From: Magnetospirillum fulvum MGU-K5 | Lineage (GTDB): Bacteria > Pseudomonadota > Alphaproteobacteria > Rhodospirillales > Magnetospirillaceae | NCBI RefSeq assembly: GCF_000442515.1 | Contig: NZ_AQPH01000001.1 | Location: forward strand, 78,435 to 142,434 | Length of the DNA stretch: 64,000 bases | Direction: 5' to 3' | Part shown: positions 6,759 through 13,798 of the stretch, in pieces | Layout: each line of letters starts with the position of its first letter | Position numbering within the stretch: the stretch's first letter is position 1 | Made by a program: the position numbers and the translations under genes | The notes under the pieces: model-generated | Databases searched by the model: none | Seen by the model: only the letters and a program-made list of their open reading frames with translations | Told to the model about the DNA's origin: nothing

Positions 6759-6850
6759 TCCCCACCTTTATCCGCCGCTTCCTGCCCTGGGGCCGCAAGT
6801 CGCGCCGCGCCTGGGTGATTCGAAACCTCCGCAGATGGAGCAAGTCATGA
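6755..6850 (+). CDS. 31-residue basic micro-ORF in the early chain
   Basis: MIPTFIRRFLPWGRKSRRAW and on to RRWSKS is a strongly basic, tryptophan-containing peptide. It is linked by ATGA overlaps to both the 22-residue ORF before it and the coiled-coil gene after it (6847-6850). Composition resembles a nucleic-acid- or membrane-associating peptide. Evidence for expression is the double coupling only. Confidence 0.4.
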   Translation: MIPTFIRRFLPWGRKSRRAWVIRNLRRWSKS

Positions 6851-8013
6851 ACGAGATCACCACCATCGACCAGACCGGCACCGAGTCCTCGACCGGCACC
6901 GCCCTTGTCATTTTCGACCAGCCCATGACGCCCGCCGCCCTGTTTGCGCCCGGTGCAACCGACCCCCTGATCGCCCGAATCAAGGCTGAAGTCGCCAAGG
7001 AAGTTGTCGACCCCACCACCGAGAAGGGGCGTAAGGCGATCATCAGCCTCGCGATGAAGGTGACTAAGACCAAGACGGCGATCGATGCTGCCCGCAAGGA
7101 TCTGGTTTCCGACGAGAAGAAGCGCCTTGCCGCGATCGATGCTGAAGGACGGCGCATCTGGGATGAGCTGGAGACGCTGGCGAAGGATGTCCGTCGCCCC
7201 GTCACGGAATATGAGGAGCGCGAAAAGAACCGCATCGCCGCGCACGAAGCGGCTGTGGCGGCGATCCGCGCCCTGGCCGATCTGCCGCCGGACCCGACCA
7301 TAGGCCAGATCGCCGAGCGCCTTGCCGATGCCGAAGCCGTCAGCACCGAGGGCCGGGAAGAATTCACCGCACTTGCCGCCCAGGCCAAGGCCAGCGTCGT
7401 CGAGACGCTGACTGCCAAGCTCAAGGCCACCAAAAAGGCCGACGAGGACCGGGCCGAACTGGAGCGCCTGCGCCGTGAAGCCGCCGAACGTGAGCGGCGG
7501 GAACGGGAAGAGGCGGCTGCCCGCAAGGCCAAGGAAGAGGCCGAAGCCGAAGCGGCTCGTCTCGCTGCTGAAGCCGCTCGTGCTGCCGAAGCAGAGCGTC
7601 AGCGTATCCAGCGCGAGGCCGAGGAACGTGAAGCCGCGATCAAGGCCGAAGCTGAGCGCAAGGAGCGAGAGGCTGCTGAAGCTTTGGCCCGGGCCGAGCG
7701 GGAAAAGGCTGAAGCCAAAGCCGCCGCCGAAGCTGCGGCGCGGAAGGCGGAGGAAGACCGCATCCGGGCAGAAGAGGATGCCAAGCGCCGCGAGCAGGAA
7801 GCCGCCGACCGCGAACGCCAGCGGATCGCCGCCGAGAAGGCCGCCGAAGAGGAAGCCACCCGCAAGCGTGAGGCCGACAAGGTGCATCGGGCGCGGATCA
7901 ACAACGAGGCGCCGGCCGGTTTGGTTGCGACTGGCCTGGACGAGGACACGGCCAAGAAGGCGATCAAGGCGATTGCGCTTGGTCAGGTCCCCCACGTCAC
8001 CATCAGCTACTGA
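6847..8013 (+). CDS. Long coiled-coil phage protein next to the YqaJ nuclease
   Basis: A 388-residue protein. The N-terminal third is globular (KEVVDPTTEKGRKAIISLAM, KTAIDAARKDLVSDEKKR, about residues 45-120). Residues about 200-350 form an uninterrupted Ala/Glu/Lys/Arg coiled coil (AELERLRREAAERERREREE and similar). A short C-terminal globular end follows (EDTAKKAIKAIALGQVPHVTI). This layout is common for phage proteins (DUF1351-like) encoded beside YqaJ exonuclease and a single-strand annealing protein, where they are thought to assist recombination. The family link is from memory of gene context, not a computed match. It is coupled to the upstream micro-ORF by ATGA. Confidence 0.75.
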   Translation: MNEITTIDQTGTESSTGTALVIFDQPMTPAALFAPGATDPLIARIKAEVAKEVVDPTTEKGRKAIISLAMKVTKTKTAIDAARKDLVSDEKKRLAAIDAEGRRIWDELETLAKDVRRPVTEYEEREKNRIAAHEAAVAAIRALADLPPDPTIGQIAERLADAEAVSTEGREEFTALAAQAKASVVETLTAKLKATKKADEDRAELERLRREAAERERREREEAAARKAKEEAEAEAARLAAEAARAAEAERQRIQREAEEREAAIKAEAERKEREAAEALARAEREKAEAKAAAEAAARKAEEDRIRAEEDAKRREQEAADRERQRIAAEKAAEEEATRKREADKVHRARINNEAPAGLVATGLDEDTAKKAIKAIALGQVPHVTISY

Positions 8014-8024
8014 GGTCCACGGAT

Positions 8025-8729
8025 ATGGGAATCACCTATCACCGCGAACTCTACCAGGGCAGTGAGGAATGGCACGCTGCCCGGTGCGGCATCCTCACCG
8101 CCAGCGAGATGAAGCTGATCGTCACGCCGACGATGAAGGTCGCGTCGAACGAGAAAGAGCGCGCCCACCTCTATGAACTGCTCGCCCAGCGCATCACCAA
8201 GTACGTCGAGCCGCGCTATATCGGCGACGACATGATGCGCGGCCATGAAGACGAGGTTTACGCCCGCGCCGCCTATGCCGACAAATTCGGGGTCGAGGTC
8301 GAAGAGGTTGGCCTCATCACGAATGACCGATGGGGCTTCACGCTTGGATATTCCCCGGATGGCCTTGTTGGCAATGACGGCCTGATCGAGATCAAGAGCC
8401 GTCGCCAGAAATTCCAGGTCGAGACGATCATCGAGAACGTCGGCGCGGATCAGAGCGAGACAATCCCCGCCGATTTCGTGATCCAGGTTCAGACCGGGCT
8501 GTTGGTGAGCGAGCGGAAATGGCTCGATTTCATCAGCTATAGCGGCGGTCTGCCGATGGCGACGATCCGCGTTCACCCCGATCCGAAAATCCAGGACGCC
8601 ATTCTTGCGGCCGCGACCGCGTTCGAATCGCGCCTTGCCGTCAAGCTGGCGGCCTATCACGACGCCGTCAGATCGAACCCGCGCCTCGTTCCGACCGAGC
8701 GCCGCATTGAACTGGAAATTGCAGCATGA
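8025..8729 (+). CDS. YqaJ-family viral recombinase exonuclease
   Basis: A 234-residue protein with the lambda-exonuclease/YqaJ signature: GSEEWHAARCGILTASEM (residues about 11-28), the acidic RGHEDEVYARAAY helix, LGYSPDGLVG with the catalytic Asp, and LIEIKSRRQKF with the catalytic E-x-K. The family digests one strand of double-stranded DNA 5' to 3', making single strands for an annealing protein. All visible active-site residues are intact. It follows the coiled-coil gene and overlaps the next gene by ATGA (8726-8729). The next gene sits where an annealing protein is expected. Confidence 0.9.
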   Translation: MGITYHRELYQGSEEWHAARCGILTASEMKLIVTPTMKVASNEKERAHLYELLAQRITKYVEPRYIGDDMMRGHEDEVYARAAYADKFGVEVEEVGLITNDRWGFTLGYSPDGLVGNDGLIEIKSRRQKFQVETIIENVGADQSETIPADFVIQVQTGLLVSERKWLDFISYSGGLPMATIRVHPDPKIQDAILAAATAFESRLAVKLAAYHDAVRSNPRLVPTERRIELEIAA

Positions 8730-9484
8730 GCGCCGACCTGAGCCGGGCAATCGTCCCGAAGAGCGACCAGTTGAACGCCGACGACCTGATCGCCGGACCT
8801 CGCACCATCACCGTGTCGAAGGTGACCGTGCAAGCTGGTACTGAACAGCCGGTCGCCATCCATTTCGAGGGCGACAACGGCAAGCCCTGGAAGCCGTGCA
8901 AGTCAATGTGCCGCGTCCTGGTGAATGCCTGGGGCGCGGACGGTGCGAATTACGTCGGCCGCTCGATCACACTTCGTCGCGATCCCAATGTGAAGTGGGG
9001 CGGAATGGCTGTCGGGGGCATTAGGATTTCGCACCTCAGCCACATTGCCCAGCAGATGGTGATGGCCCTGACCGAGACGAAAGGGAGTCGCAAGCCGTTC
9101 ACGGTCAACCCGCTCCAGCAGGTTGCGCCGGTTGAAGACGATCTGCTCCAGCGGATCGCTGGCGCGCAGACAATCGAAGACCTTGAGCGTCTGCGCCCAG
9201 AGATGCGGGGGAATACCGCCGCTCTCACTGCCGCCAGAGCGAGGGGTGAAGCGATCCGCGCCGCCGCTGCCAAACAGCAGGCCCGGGACGAAGACCCCTT
9301 TGGATTGCCTCCCATTCAGACCCTCTCCCCCGAAGCCGCCGCCGGTCTGGCCCAGATGCAGGCCGCGACCACCGAGGCCGAGGTCGAAGCGGTGTGGGAG
9401 GCGCTCGACCTTGAGGTTTGCCGCGAACTCGGCTCCGGCGCGCTGGACGAGCAGCGGGCGCGGGTGAATGGGGAGGGTGCGTGA
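8726..9484 (+). CDS. Unknown phage protein in the position of an annealing/ssDNA-binding protein
   Basis: A 252-residue protein coupled to the YqaJ exonuclease by ATGA. The N-terminal 120 residues are beta-rich (RTITVSKVTVQAG, QPVAIHFEGDNGKPWKPCKS, GRSITLRRDPNVKWGGMAVG) and could form an OB-like barrel. The middle holds short helices (DDLLQRIAGAQTIEDLERLR) and the C-terminus another helical repeat (LAQMQAATTEAEVEAVWEAL). It does not look like RecT, Erf or Red-beta in its visible motifs. A role as the exonuclease's single-strand DNA partner is inferred from position and coupling only. Confidence 0.7.
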   Translation: MSADLSRAIVPKSDQLNADDLIAGPRTITVSKVTVQAGTEQPVAIHFEGDNGKPWKPCKSMCRVLVNAWGADGANYVGRSITLRRDPNVKWGGMAVGGIRISHLSHIAQQMVMALTETKGSRKPFTVNPLQQVAPVEDDLLQRIAGAQTIEDLERLRPEMRGNTAALTAARARGEAIRAAAAKQQARDEDPFGLPPIQTLSPEAAAGLAQMQAATTEAEVEAVWEALDLEVCRELGSGALDEQRARVNGEGA

Positions 9485-9783
9485 TGCTGACCGAAGACGA
9501 AGCCAAGACGATGTGGTGCCCGCAGGCGCGGATTTATGATGATCCTCTTGACCCTAACGATAAGGCATATCGTCCGCCTTCCGTTTCATTCAATCGCACC
9601 ACGTCGGACGGAGCCGATATGCCGTCTGCCGTCTGCATCGCTTCCGAGTGCATGGCGTGGCGGTGGGCTGACACGATTTGGGCCAAGCCGGACGGCAGCC
9701 CTGAACACCGTTCGCGCCAGGATGAGACGTATAGCGTCCGCATCGATCGCGGCTACTGCGGCCTCGCTGGGAGGGTCGAGTGA
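9484..9783 (+). CDS. Small Cys-motif phage protein, conserved type
   Basis: A 99-residue protein starting in a TGATG overlap with the previous stop. It has four spaced cysteines (MWCPQAR, AVCIASECMAWRW, GYCGLAG) that could bind zinc or an iron-sulfur cluster. The C-x6-C-MAWRW plus GYCGL pattern is familiar from small proteins of many Proteobacterial prophages, but they have no assigned function. The TGATG coupling continues on its 3' side into the next gene. Confidence 0.7.
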   Translation: MLTEDEAKTMWCPQARIYDDPLDPNDKAYRPPSVSFNRTTSDGADMPSAVCIASECMAWRWADTIWAKPDGSPEHRSRQDETYSVRIDRGYCGLAGRVE

Positions 9784-10517
9784 TGTCTGACCTGGACACC
9801 GCCGCTGCCCTGGCCGAGATCACCGAGGTTGGCCCTCTTGCCGTCCCCACCGAAACGCCCGACGCGCCATGGGTCGAACCTGCAAAAGATCTTTGCAGGT
9901 TGCCCCAGGCCGAAACCCCCGAGCAGCGGCGGGAGCGTCTGGCGGAAGCTATCCTGCTGAAATGGCACAGCCCACAGGTTGGATCGGGCGAAATCGCCGA
10001 CGCAGTCATCGCCTCCGACCGCGCCGCCGGGGACGATCCGGAGGCGCTGCGGGCACTGATCGATCTGGAGCAGCGGGAAAAGCGGGCGCTCCAGCGTGAG
10101 CGCGACGAGGCGCGGGCCGAGGTTGAGCGGCTGAAGGCTGGCATCCGTCAACTTGGTCCGATCATTGACGCAGCAGACACCGTCCTCTCTGACAGTGACC
10201 ACCTTCGCGCCGCCCTCACCGCCTCCGTCGCCCGCGAGGCGGTGTTGCGGGAGACTCTGCGCAAGATCAAGCGGATGTCTTCAGACGACGCTTCCGAGCT
10301 CGAAGCCGCGAAAGACTGGGCCGTTGACCACGCCCTCGCCACCCCGTCCCCCGCCGCCGAGGCGATGGTGCGGGTAGTCGAAGCCGCTGACCATTGGGAT
10401 CGGGTTAGGGGGAGCGACCCCGTAACTCGCGCCGATGTCGGTGATGCACTGATTGATGCCGTGCGCGCTCATCGCATCACCACCGGACGCGACGCCCTGA
10501 CCGGGGAGGTGAAGTGA
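9783..10517 (+). CDS. Coiled-coil phage early protein, unknown
   Basis: A 244-residue protein whose ATG overlaps the previous stop (TGATG). A clear coiled coil spans about residues 75-120 (ALIDLEQREKRALQRERDEA, RAEVERLKAGIRQL). The rest is alpha-helical with no catalytic motif. It also ends in a TGATG overlap with the next gene. The gene is host-like in GC content. Confidence 0.65.
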   Translation: MSDLDTAAALAEITEVGPLAVPTETPDAPWVEPAKDLCRLPQAETPEQRRERLAEAILLKWHSPQVGSGEIADAVIASDRAAGDDPEALRALIDLEQREKRALQRERDEARAEVERLKAGIRQLGPIIDAADTVLSDSDHLRAALTASVAREAVLRETLRKIKRMSSDDASELEAAKDWAVDHALATPSPAAEAMVRVVEAADHWDRVRGSDPVTRADVGDALIDAVRAHRITTGRDALTGEVK

Positions 10518-10762
10518 TGGACAGATCAAATACCGTCAACGACATCCTGAACGCGGTTGTCGTCCGCCGCGAAGCCCTGGCTTCCCGGGGCATGATCGCT
10601 GCCGATCTCTCATGCGTCGAACAGATCATTCGGGATGACGCCCTCGGACTCACCGGACGAGACGGCACCCCTGGCCCCGAAGCCCGGAACGTCCTGCTCA
10701 ATATCGCCGCCGTGGTCATTGACGCCCTGATACGCCTGACCGGGGAGGCCGACCATGGCTGA
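10517..10762 (+). CDS. Small phage early protein, unknown
   Basis: An 81-residue helical protein (MDRSNTVNDILNAVVVRREA...). It starts at the ATG overlapping the upstream stop (TGATG at 10515-10519) and overlaps the next gene by eight bases. The hydrophobic segment NVLLNIAAVVIDALIRL is amphipathic rather than a clear membrane span. No family recognised. Confidence 0.55.
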   Translation: MDRSNTVNDILNAVVVRREALASRGMIAADLSCVEQIIRDDALGLTGRDGTPGPEARNVLLNIAAVVIDALIRLTGEADHG

Positions 10763-10943
10763 CATCGACATGAGCACGATCACCCGGCATCGCATCCTGC
10801 TCATCGTCGAAGAGCGGGGCAGCATTACCGCAGCCGATTTTTGCGCCGAGATGATCCGGCGCGGTTGGGCCTATCCCGACCTGACGCCGGACGATCTCAA
10901 TCTCGATCCCACCGATATCATCCAGAGGTGCCGCCATGCCTGA
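10755..10943 (+). CDS. Small putative helix-turn-helix phage protein
   Basis: A 62-residue ORF. The central segment HRILLIVEERGSITAADFCA has the spacing of a winged-helix recognition unit (helix, turn at Gly, helix). An acidic C-terminal region follows. It overlaps both neighbours by eight bases. A DNA-binding role is a weak inference. Confidence 0.5.
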   Translation: MADIDMSTITRHRILLIVEERGSITAADFCAEMIRRGWAYPDLTPDDLNLDPTDIIQRCRHA

Positions 10944-11166
10944 CCTCATCGCCACCATCGGCCCACGATCCCTGATCCTCGACGAGGATGGCCTTGTTTC
11001 TCTGATCGAGGGCGGGAGCGTTTGCATGGGGCCGATCTCGATCACCGACGCGATCGACAGCGCTACCGTGGTGGCGTCTGGCCGGTCGGATCACCACAGC
11101 GTCACGGCGCTGGTCAACATGCTCGCGCTGGCCGTGCTTGCGCTGGCGTCGGATGCGGAGGGGTAG
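10936..11166 (+). CDS. Small phage protein, unknown
   Basis: A 76-residue ORF overlapping its upstream gene by eight bases and ending three bases before the excisionase-like gene. The first half is beta-like (LIATIGPRSLILDEDGLVSL). The second half ends in a hydrophobic helix (VTALVNMLALAVLALASDAE) that may touch the membrane. No family recognised. Confidence 0.5.
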   Translation: MPDLIATIGPRSLILDEDGLVSLIEGGSVCMGPISITDAIDSATVVASGRSDHHSVTALVNMLALAVLALASDAEG

Positions 11167-11169
11167 GGG

Positions 11170-11505
11170 ATGGCTGAACGTGTCCGTGCTGCCAGGATCG
11201 CCGAGATCACCGGTTTGTCACTTCGCGGGATTCAGTCCATGGCCCAGAAGGGCATCATTCCATCAGCTGCGAAAATAGGGTCAATATGGACGTTCGACGA
11301 GGCCAGCGTGCGGCTGTGGGTTCAGGAAAAGGAAGCCACGCCATGCGTGACGACAACCGGGGTCAACCCCCGGACAACATTTACTGGCGAAACGGGGTTG
11401 CCTATGGCCGGGTGGAAATTGCCGGCCGCGAGCACCGCCGCAGCCTACGAACGACTGATCCTCAAGAAGCGGCCAGAAGGGTCGCGGACTGGATCGAGGA
11501 ACTGA
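11170..11505 (+). CDS. Excisionase-like/MerR-type HTH protein overlapping the integrase
   Basis: The first about 55 residues form a compact MerR/excisionase-type helix-turn-helix (RVRAARIAEITGLSLRGIQS, then GIIPSAAKIGSIWTFDEASV and RLWVQEKE). This kind of protein sits beside phage integrases and directs excision. The frame stays open to 11505, but residues after about 58 lie over the integrase start in another frame and have unnatural composition. The gene overlaps the integrase by 163 bases, so either the protein carries a long tail or its coding function ends early. Confidence 0.65.
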   Translation: MAERVRAARIAEITGLSLRGIQSMAQKGIIPSAAKIGSIWTFDEASVRLWVQEKEATPCVTTTGVNPRTTFTGETGLPMAGWKLPAASTAAAYERLILKKRPEGSRTGSRN

Positions 11506-12473
11506 AGGCGGACGCCGGACTGATCGAACGGCCTATGACGTGGATGGACGCGGTTGTGCGGTACATCGAGGAAGTTGCCCCTGGGGCGGTCAAACCTGAC
11601 GTCCTGACGCGCTATCAATGCAGCCTGAAACAGGTGCATCCGTGGCTGGGGCATATGGAAGTCCGCAAGATCACGCGCCGGACCATTGCCGATATGGTTG
11701 GCGGTAGAAAGCGGGCAGGGGTGACGAACGCCACCATCAATCGCGATCTGACTGCCGTGTCTCGGGTTCTGGCCGCATGCGTGGCCTGGGGCTGGTGCGA
11801 TGACAATCTGGCAAAGACGTTCGACCGGGGGGCTATGACCCGTGAGCGTCGTGATCCTATCGTGCTGCCTCCAGAGGAGCACATCCAGGCATTAATCGAT
11901 GCCGCAGTGCCGATGTTCGGGCTGATGATTCAGATCTATCGCTTTACCGGCATGCGCGAGAAAGAGGTGGCTGGCCTGGAATGGACGCAGATCGAGATGA
12001 CCGGCCATCGGATGGCGGTTAACCTGACCCGCACCAAGACCGACCGGCCCCGGTCGATCCCTCTCGATGATATAGAGACAACGATGGCCACCAAGGTGTT
12101 GCGCACGGTGCCTCGATATCTGAGGACCAGAGTTGAGCGTGAGGCCGGGGGAAACCCCGTCTTCTGGCATGGGGAAGGGGAGCCGTATCTGACTGTATCG
12201 TCACTTTTCGGGGCGCTGCGCCGCAGGGTCAACGCGGAGCGGGCTAGGGCCGGACGGGACCAGATCACATTCCGCCTTCATGATCTGCGGCACCTGTTCG
12301 CGGTGACGTATCTACGGAAGGGAGGGAACGTCTACAAGCTCCAGAAAATCCTGGGCCATTCCAGCATCAAGACGACGGAACTGTATCTGGCTTATCTGAC
12401 GCCAGACGAACAGATGATCGCTCAACATGGGAAGGGGACCGTAACCGCCCTCTCCGGTCGGTCGGCACAGTGA
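11343..12473 (+). CDS. Tyrosine-recombinase phage integrase
   Basis: A 376-residue tyrosine recombinase. The core-binding domain (about residues 60-150) precedes a catalytic domain with the full set of active residues: Arg205 (FTGMREKEVAGLEW), a lysine near 232 (TRTKTDRPR), His313 and Arg316 (HDLRH), His339 (LGHSS) and the nucleophile Tyr348 (TTELYLAYL). The start at 11343 is preferred because AGGAAAAGGAAG lies upstream; the frame is open to 11286. It faces the 3' end of tRNA-Ser(GCT), 147 bases downstream, which is the expected attachment site. Confidence 0.93.
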   Translation: MRDDNRGQPPDNIYWRNGVAYGRVEIAGREHRRSLRTTDPQEAARRVADWIEELKADAGLIERPMTWMDAVVRYIEEVAPGAVKPDVLTRYQCSLKQVHPWLGHMEVRKITRRTIADMVGGRKRAGVTNATINRDLTAVSRVLAACVAWGWCDDNLAKTFDRGAMTRERRDPIVLPPEEHIQALIDAAVPMFGLMIQIYRFTGMREKEVAGLEWTQIEMTGHRMAVNLTRTKTDRPRSIPLDDIETTMATKVLRTVPRYLRTRVEREAGGNPVFWHGEGEPYLTVSSLFGALRRRVNAERARAGRDQITFRLHDLRHLFAVTYLRKGGNVYKLQKILGHSSIKTTELYLAYLTPDEQMIAQHGKGTVTALSGRSAQ

Positions 12474-12552
12474 GTCGGCACAGGCTTTCCCGGCATATTT
12501 GCTAGGGTTGAGCCTGGGTCAGAAAGTAAGGGTCGGCACACGATCCGGCACA
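12463..12552 (+). repeat. Four direct CGGCACA repeats beside the attachment site
   Basis: CGGCACA occurs at 12463-12469, 12476-12482, 12534-12540 and 12546-12552, in two tandem pairs with 13- and 12-base periods, the pairs 58 bases apart. The first copy overlaps the end of the integrase gene. Short tandem repeats between int and the crossover site are typical of integrase arm-type or excisionase binding sites. The assignment is by position and pattern only. Confidence 0.5.
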
Positions 12553-12562
12553 CACTACGACG

Positions 12563-12591
12563 GTTCGGCCCCGGTTGCAGCGGGGCCGAAC
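12563..12591. other. Perfect 11-bp stem-loop between int and tRNA-Ser
   Basis: GTTCGGCCCCG and CGGGGCCGAAC form a perfect inverted repeat with a 7-base loop. No T-run follows on either strand, so it is not a standard intrinsic terminator. It may separate the integrase transcript from the convergent tRNA gene or be part of the recombination site. Confidence 0.5.
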
Positions 12592-12622
12592 GTCGAAATG
12601 ACGAAGGAAAAGAAGAAGTTGG

Positions 12623-12712
12623 CGGAGGGGGCGGGATTCGAACCCGCGCTAGGGTTTGACACCCTAGGACGGTTTAGCAAACCGTTGGTTTCAGCCACTC
12701 ACCCACCCCTCC
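12623..12712 (-). tRNA. tRNA-Ser(GCT)
   Basis: On the minus strand the gene begins GGAGGGGTGGGTGAGTGGC and ends with the matching acceptor strand CCCCTCC plus discriminator G. The encoded CCA follows at 12620-12622. The anticodon loop TTGCTAA within ACGGT/ACCGT gives anticodon GCT (serine, AGC/AGU codons). A long variable arm (CCTAGGGTGTCAAACCCTAG) identifies a class II serine tRNA, and GGTTCGAATCC is the T loop. The 3' end faces the integrase, so it is the probable integration site. Confidence 0.95.
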
Positions 12713-13204
12713 GCAGAAGGTGGTTGCTAACCACCGTGGCTGGAGAAGTGTTTCTAGCGGAAACCCCTTCGGCCCGTCAATGCCTCGTTTCAAGAATTTT
12801 GCTGCGCCATCGTCGAAACAGAAAATGTCGGTGGAAAAGTGAAGGGAGGGCGAACCGAAAGCCAGCCGGACGATCCGTTTTCCTCCGTTCCGGCTTGCGC
12901 TGCGTGTGACCGTTCCCTGGTTCATCTTATTTCCAGACAACGCCAAGGGACGACGACACATGACTTCTCCTGGAGGCAATCCGCTCGGGCTGCGGCGGGT
13001 TCTTCTCTCTACCTCAAGCCGCGCACCTATAAGATGAATTTAATGGGGGTGTAATAGCCCACTTTTGATGCATCTCTATGCTTTTGGTGATAATCTCCCC
13101 CAGTTTGGCTAGGTGGCTAATCCCTAAGGCGGGGAGGGAGCGTGCAGTGCGTGTTGTCACGATGGCATCGTCGCCGATCTCGCGAACGCATCGAGTTGAC
13201 GAGG
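12713..13204. other. Gene-free stretch upstream of tRNA-Ser
   Basis: About 490 bases between the tRNA-Ser gene and the next possible ORF. The tRNA promoter must lie at the left end, read leftward. Open frames here (for example on the minus strand through the tRNA) are reading-frame accidents. I see no repeat, RNA structure or convincing coding signal. Confidence 0.5.
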
Positions 13205-13471
13205 ATGATTGATCCGACCATGGCGATGAAGACCGGGGAACTGGTGGCGAGTCTTCAGGTCGCGGTTGGAACCCTGGCCAACCAACTCATCGCTCCGCGT
13301 CCTCCCGTTCCTTCGGAAAAGTCGCCTTCTTCCGATCGCCGTCTGGTGTCTGCGGTGCAGGTCTATGTTCTGGCGATACGATCGAAACCGACTTCGCTTC
13401 AGGCAGTCCCATCCGCCGGGGCGATGGCTTGGTGCCGAGATCGGGGCGGCCGCAGGCGGGGGAGTGGCTGA
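13205..13471 (+). CDS. Doubtful small ORF, possibly a decayed gene
   Basis: An 88-codon frame starting MIDPTMAMKTGELVASLQVA with a weak ACGAGG site upstream. The first half has natural composition. The last 30 codons turn Arg/Gly-rich, while another frame over the same bases (SGDTIETDFASGSPIRRGDG, running to a stop near 13492) looks more natural. That switch suggests a frameshift or a non-gene. Reported only because the N-terminal half looks coding. Confidence 0.25.
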   Translation: MIDPTMAMKTGELVASLQVAVGTLANQLIAPRPPVPSEKSPSSDRRLVSAVQVYVLAIRSKPTSLQAVPSAGAMAWCRDRGGRRRGSG

Positions 13472-13540
13472 AACAGAGGGTCGGGTGCGCCTAATTATTT
13501 GAAGTAAAAAGAAAATCTGGTAGCAAAACGAGGTGGGGTT

Positions 13541-13753
13541 ATGCTGACAGTGAGGCTGGGGGATGTCTATGAGAGCGGCAATCGTTCCCGTGTAGTATGG
13601 TCGGTCGATGGGGTCATTACCGTTCCTGGGCAGGGCCAGATTGTCCGACTGGTTCAGGTCGATGGGTTGGGCAAGCTGATGCTCAGTGCCGACGATCTGA
13701 TGTGTCAAAACGGCTTTCGCAAGGTCAAAGAGGTTTCTCTTCCTCTGACCTGA
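13541..13753 (+). CDS. Small unknown protein, beta-rich
   Basis: A 70-residue ORF with GAGGTGGGG upstream of its ATG. It reads as a small beta-barrel (MLTVRLGDVYESGNRSRVVW, GVITVPGQGQIVRLVQVDG, GKLMLSADDL) ending with basic residues. The composition is host-like. It may belong with the convergent unknown gene at 13799 only by proximity. No family recognised. Confidence 0.55.
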   Translation: MLTVRLGDVYESGNRSRVVWSVDGVITVPGQGQIVRLVQVDGLGKLMLSADDLMCQNGFRKVKEVSLPLT

Positions 13754-13798
13754 CGGCATTTTCTGCCGCGTGACGATGTGGATGGGCGGCAGAAATGT

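Noticed and set aside
6388..7995. 535-codon minus-strand ORF
   Set aside because: It is antisense to several coupled phage genes and has the Gly/Leu/Arg/Ala composition typical of a GC-rich shadow frame.
12674..12979. Minus-strand ORF containing GGVGEWLKPTVC
   Set aside because: The frame runs through the tRNA-Ser gene; this peptide is a well-known artefact of translating serine tRNA genes.
13157..13759. 200-codon minus-strand ORF
   Set aside because: It covers the plus-strand gene at 13541 and has no natural domain-like composition or ribosome binding site.
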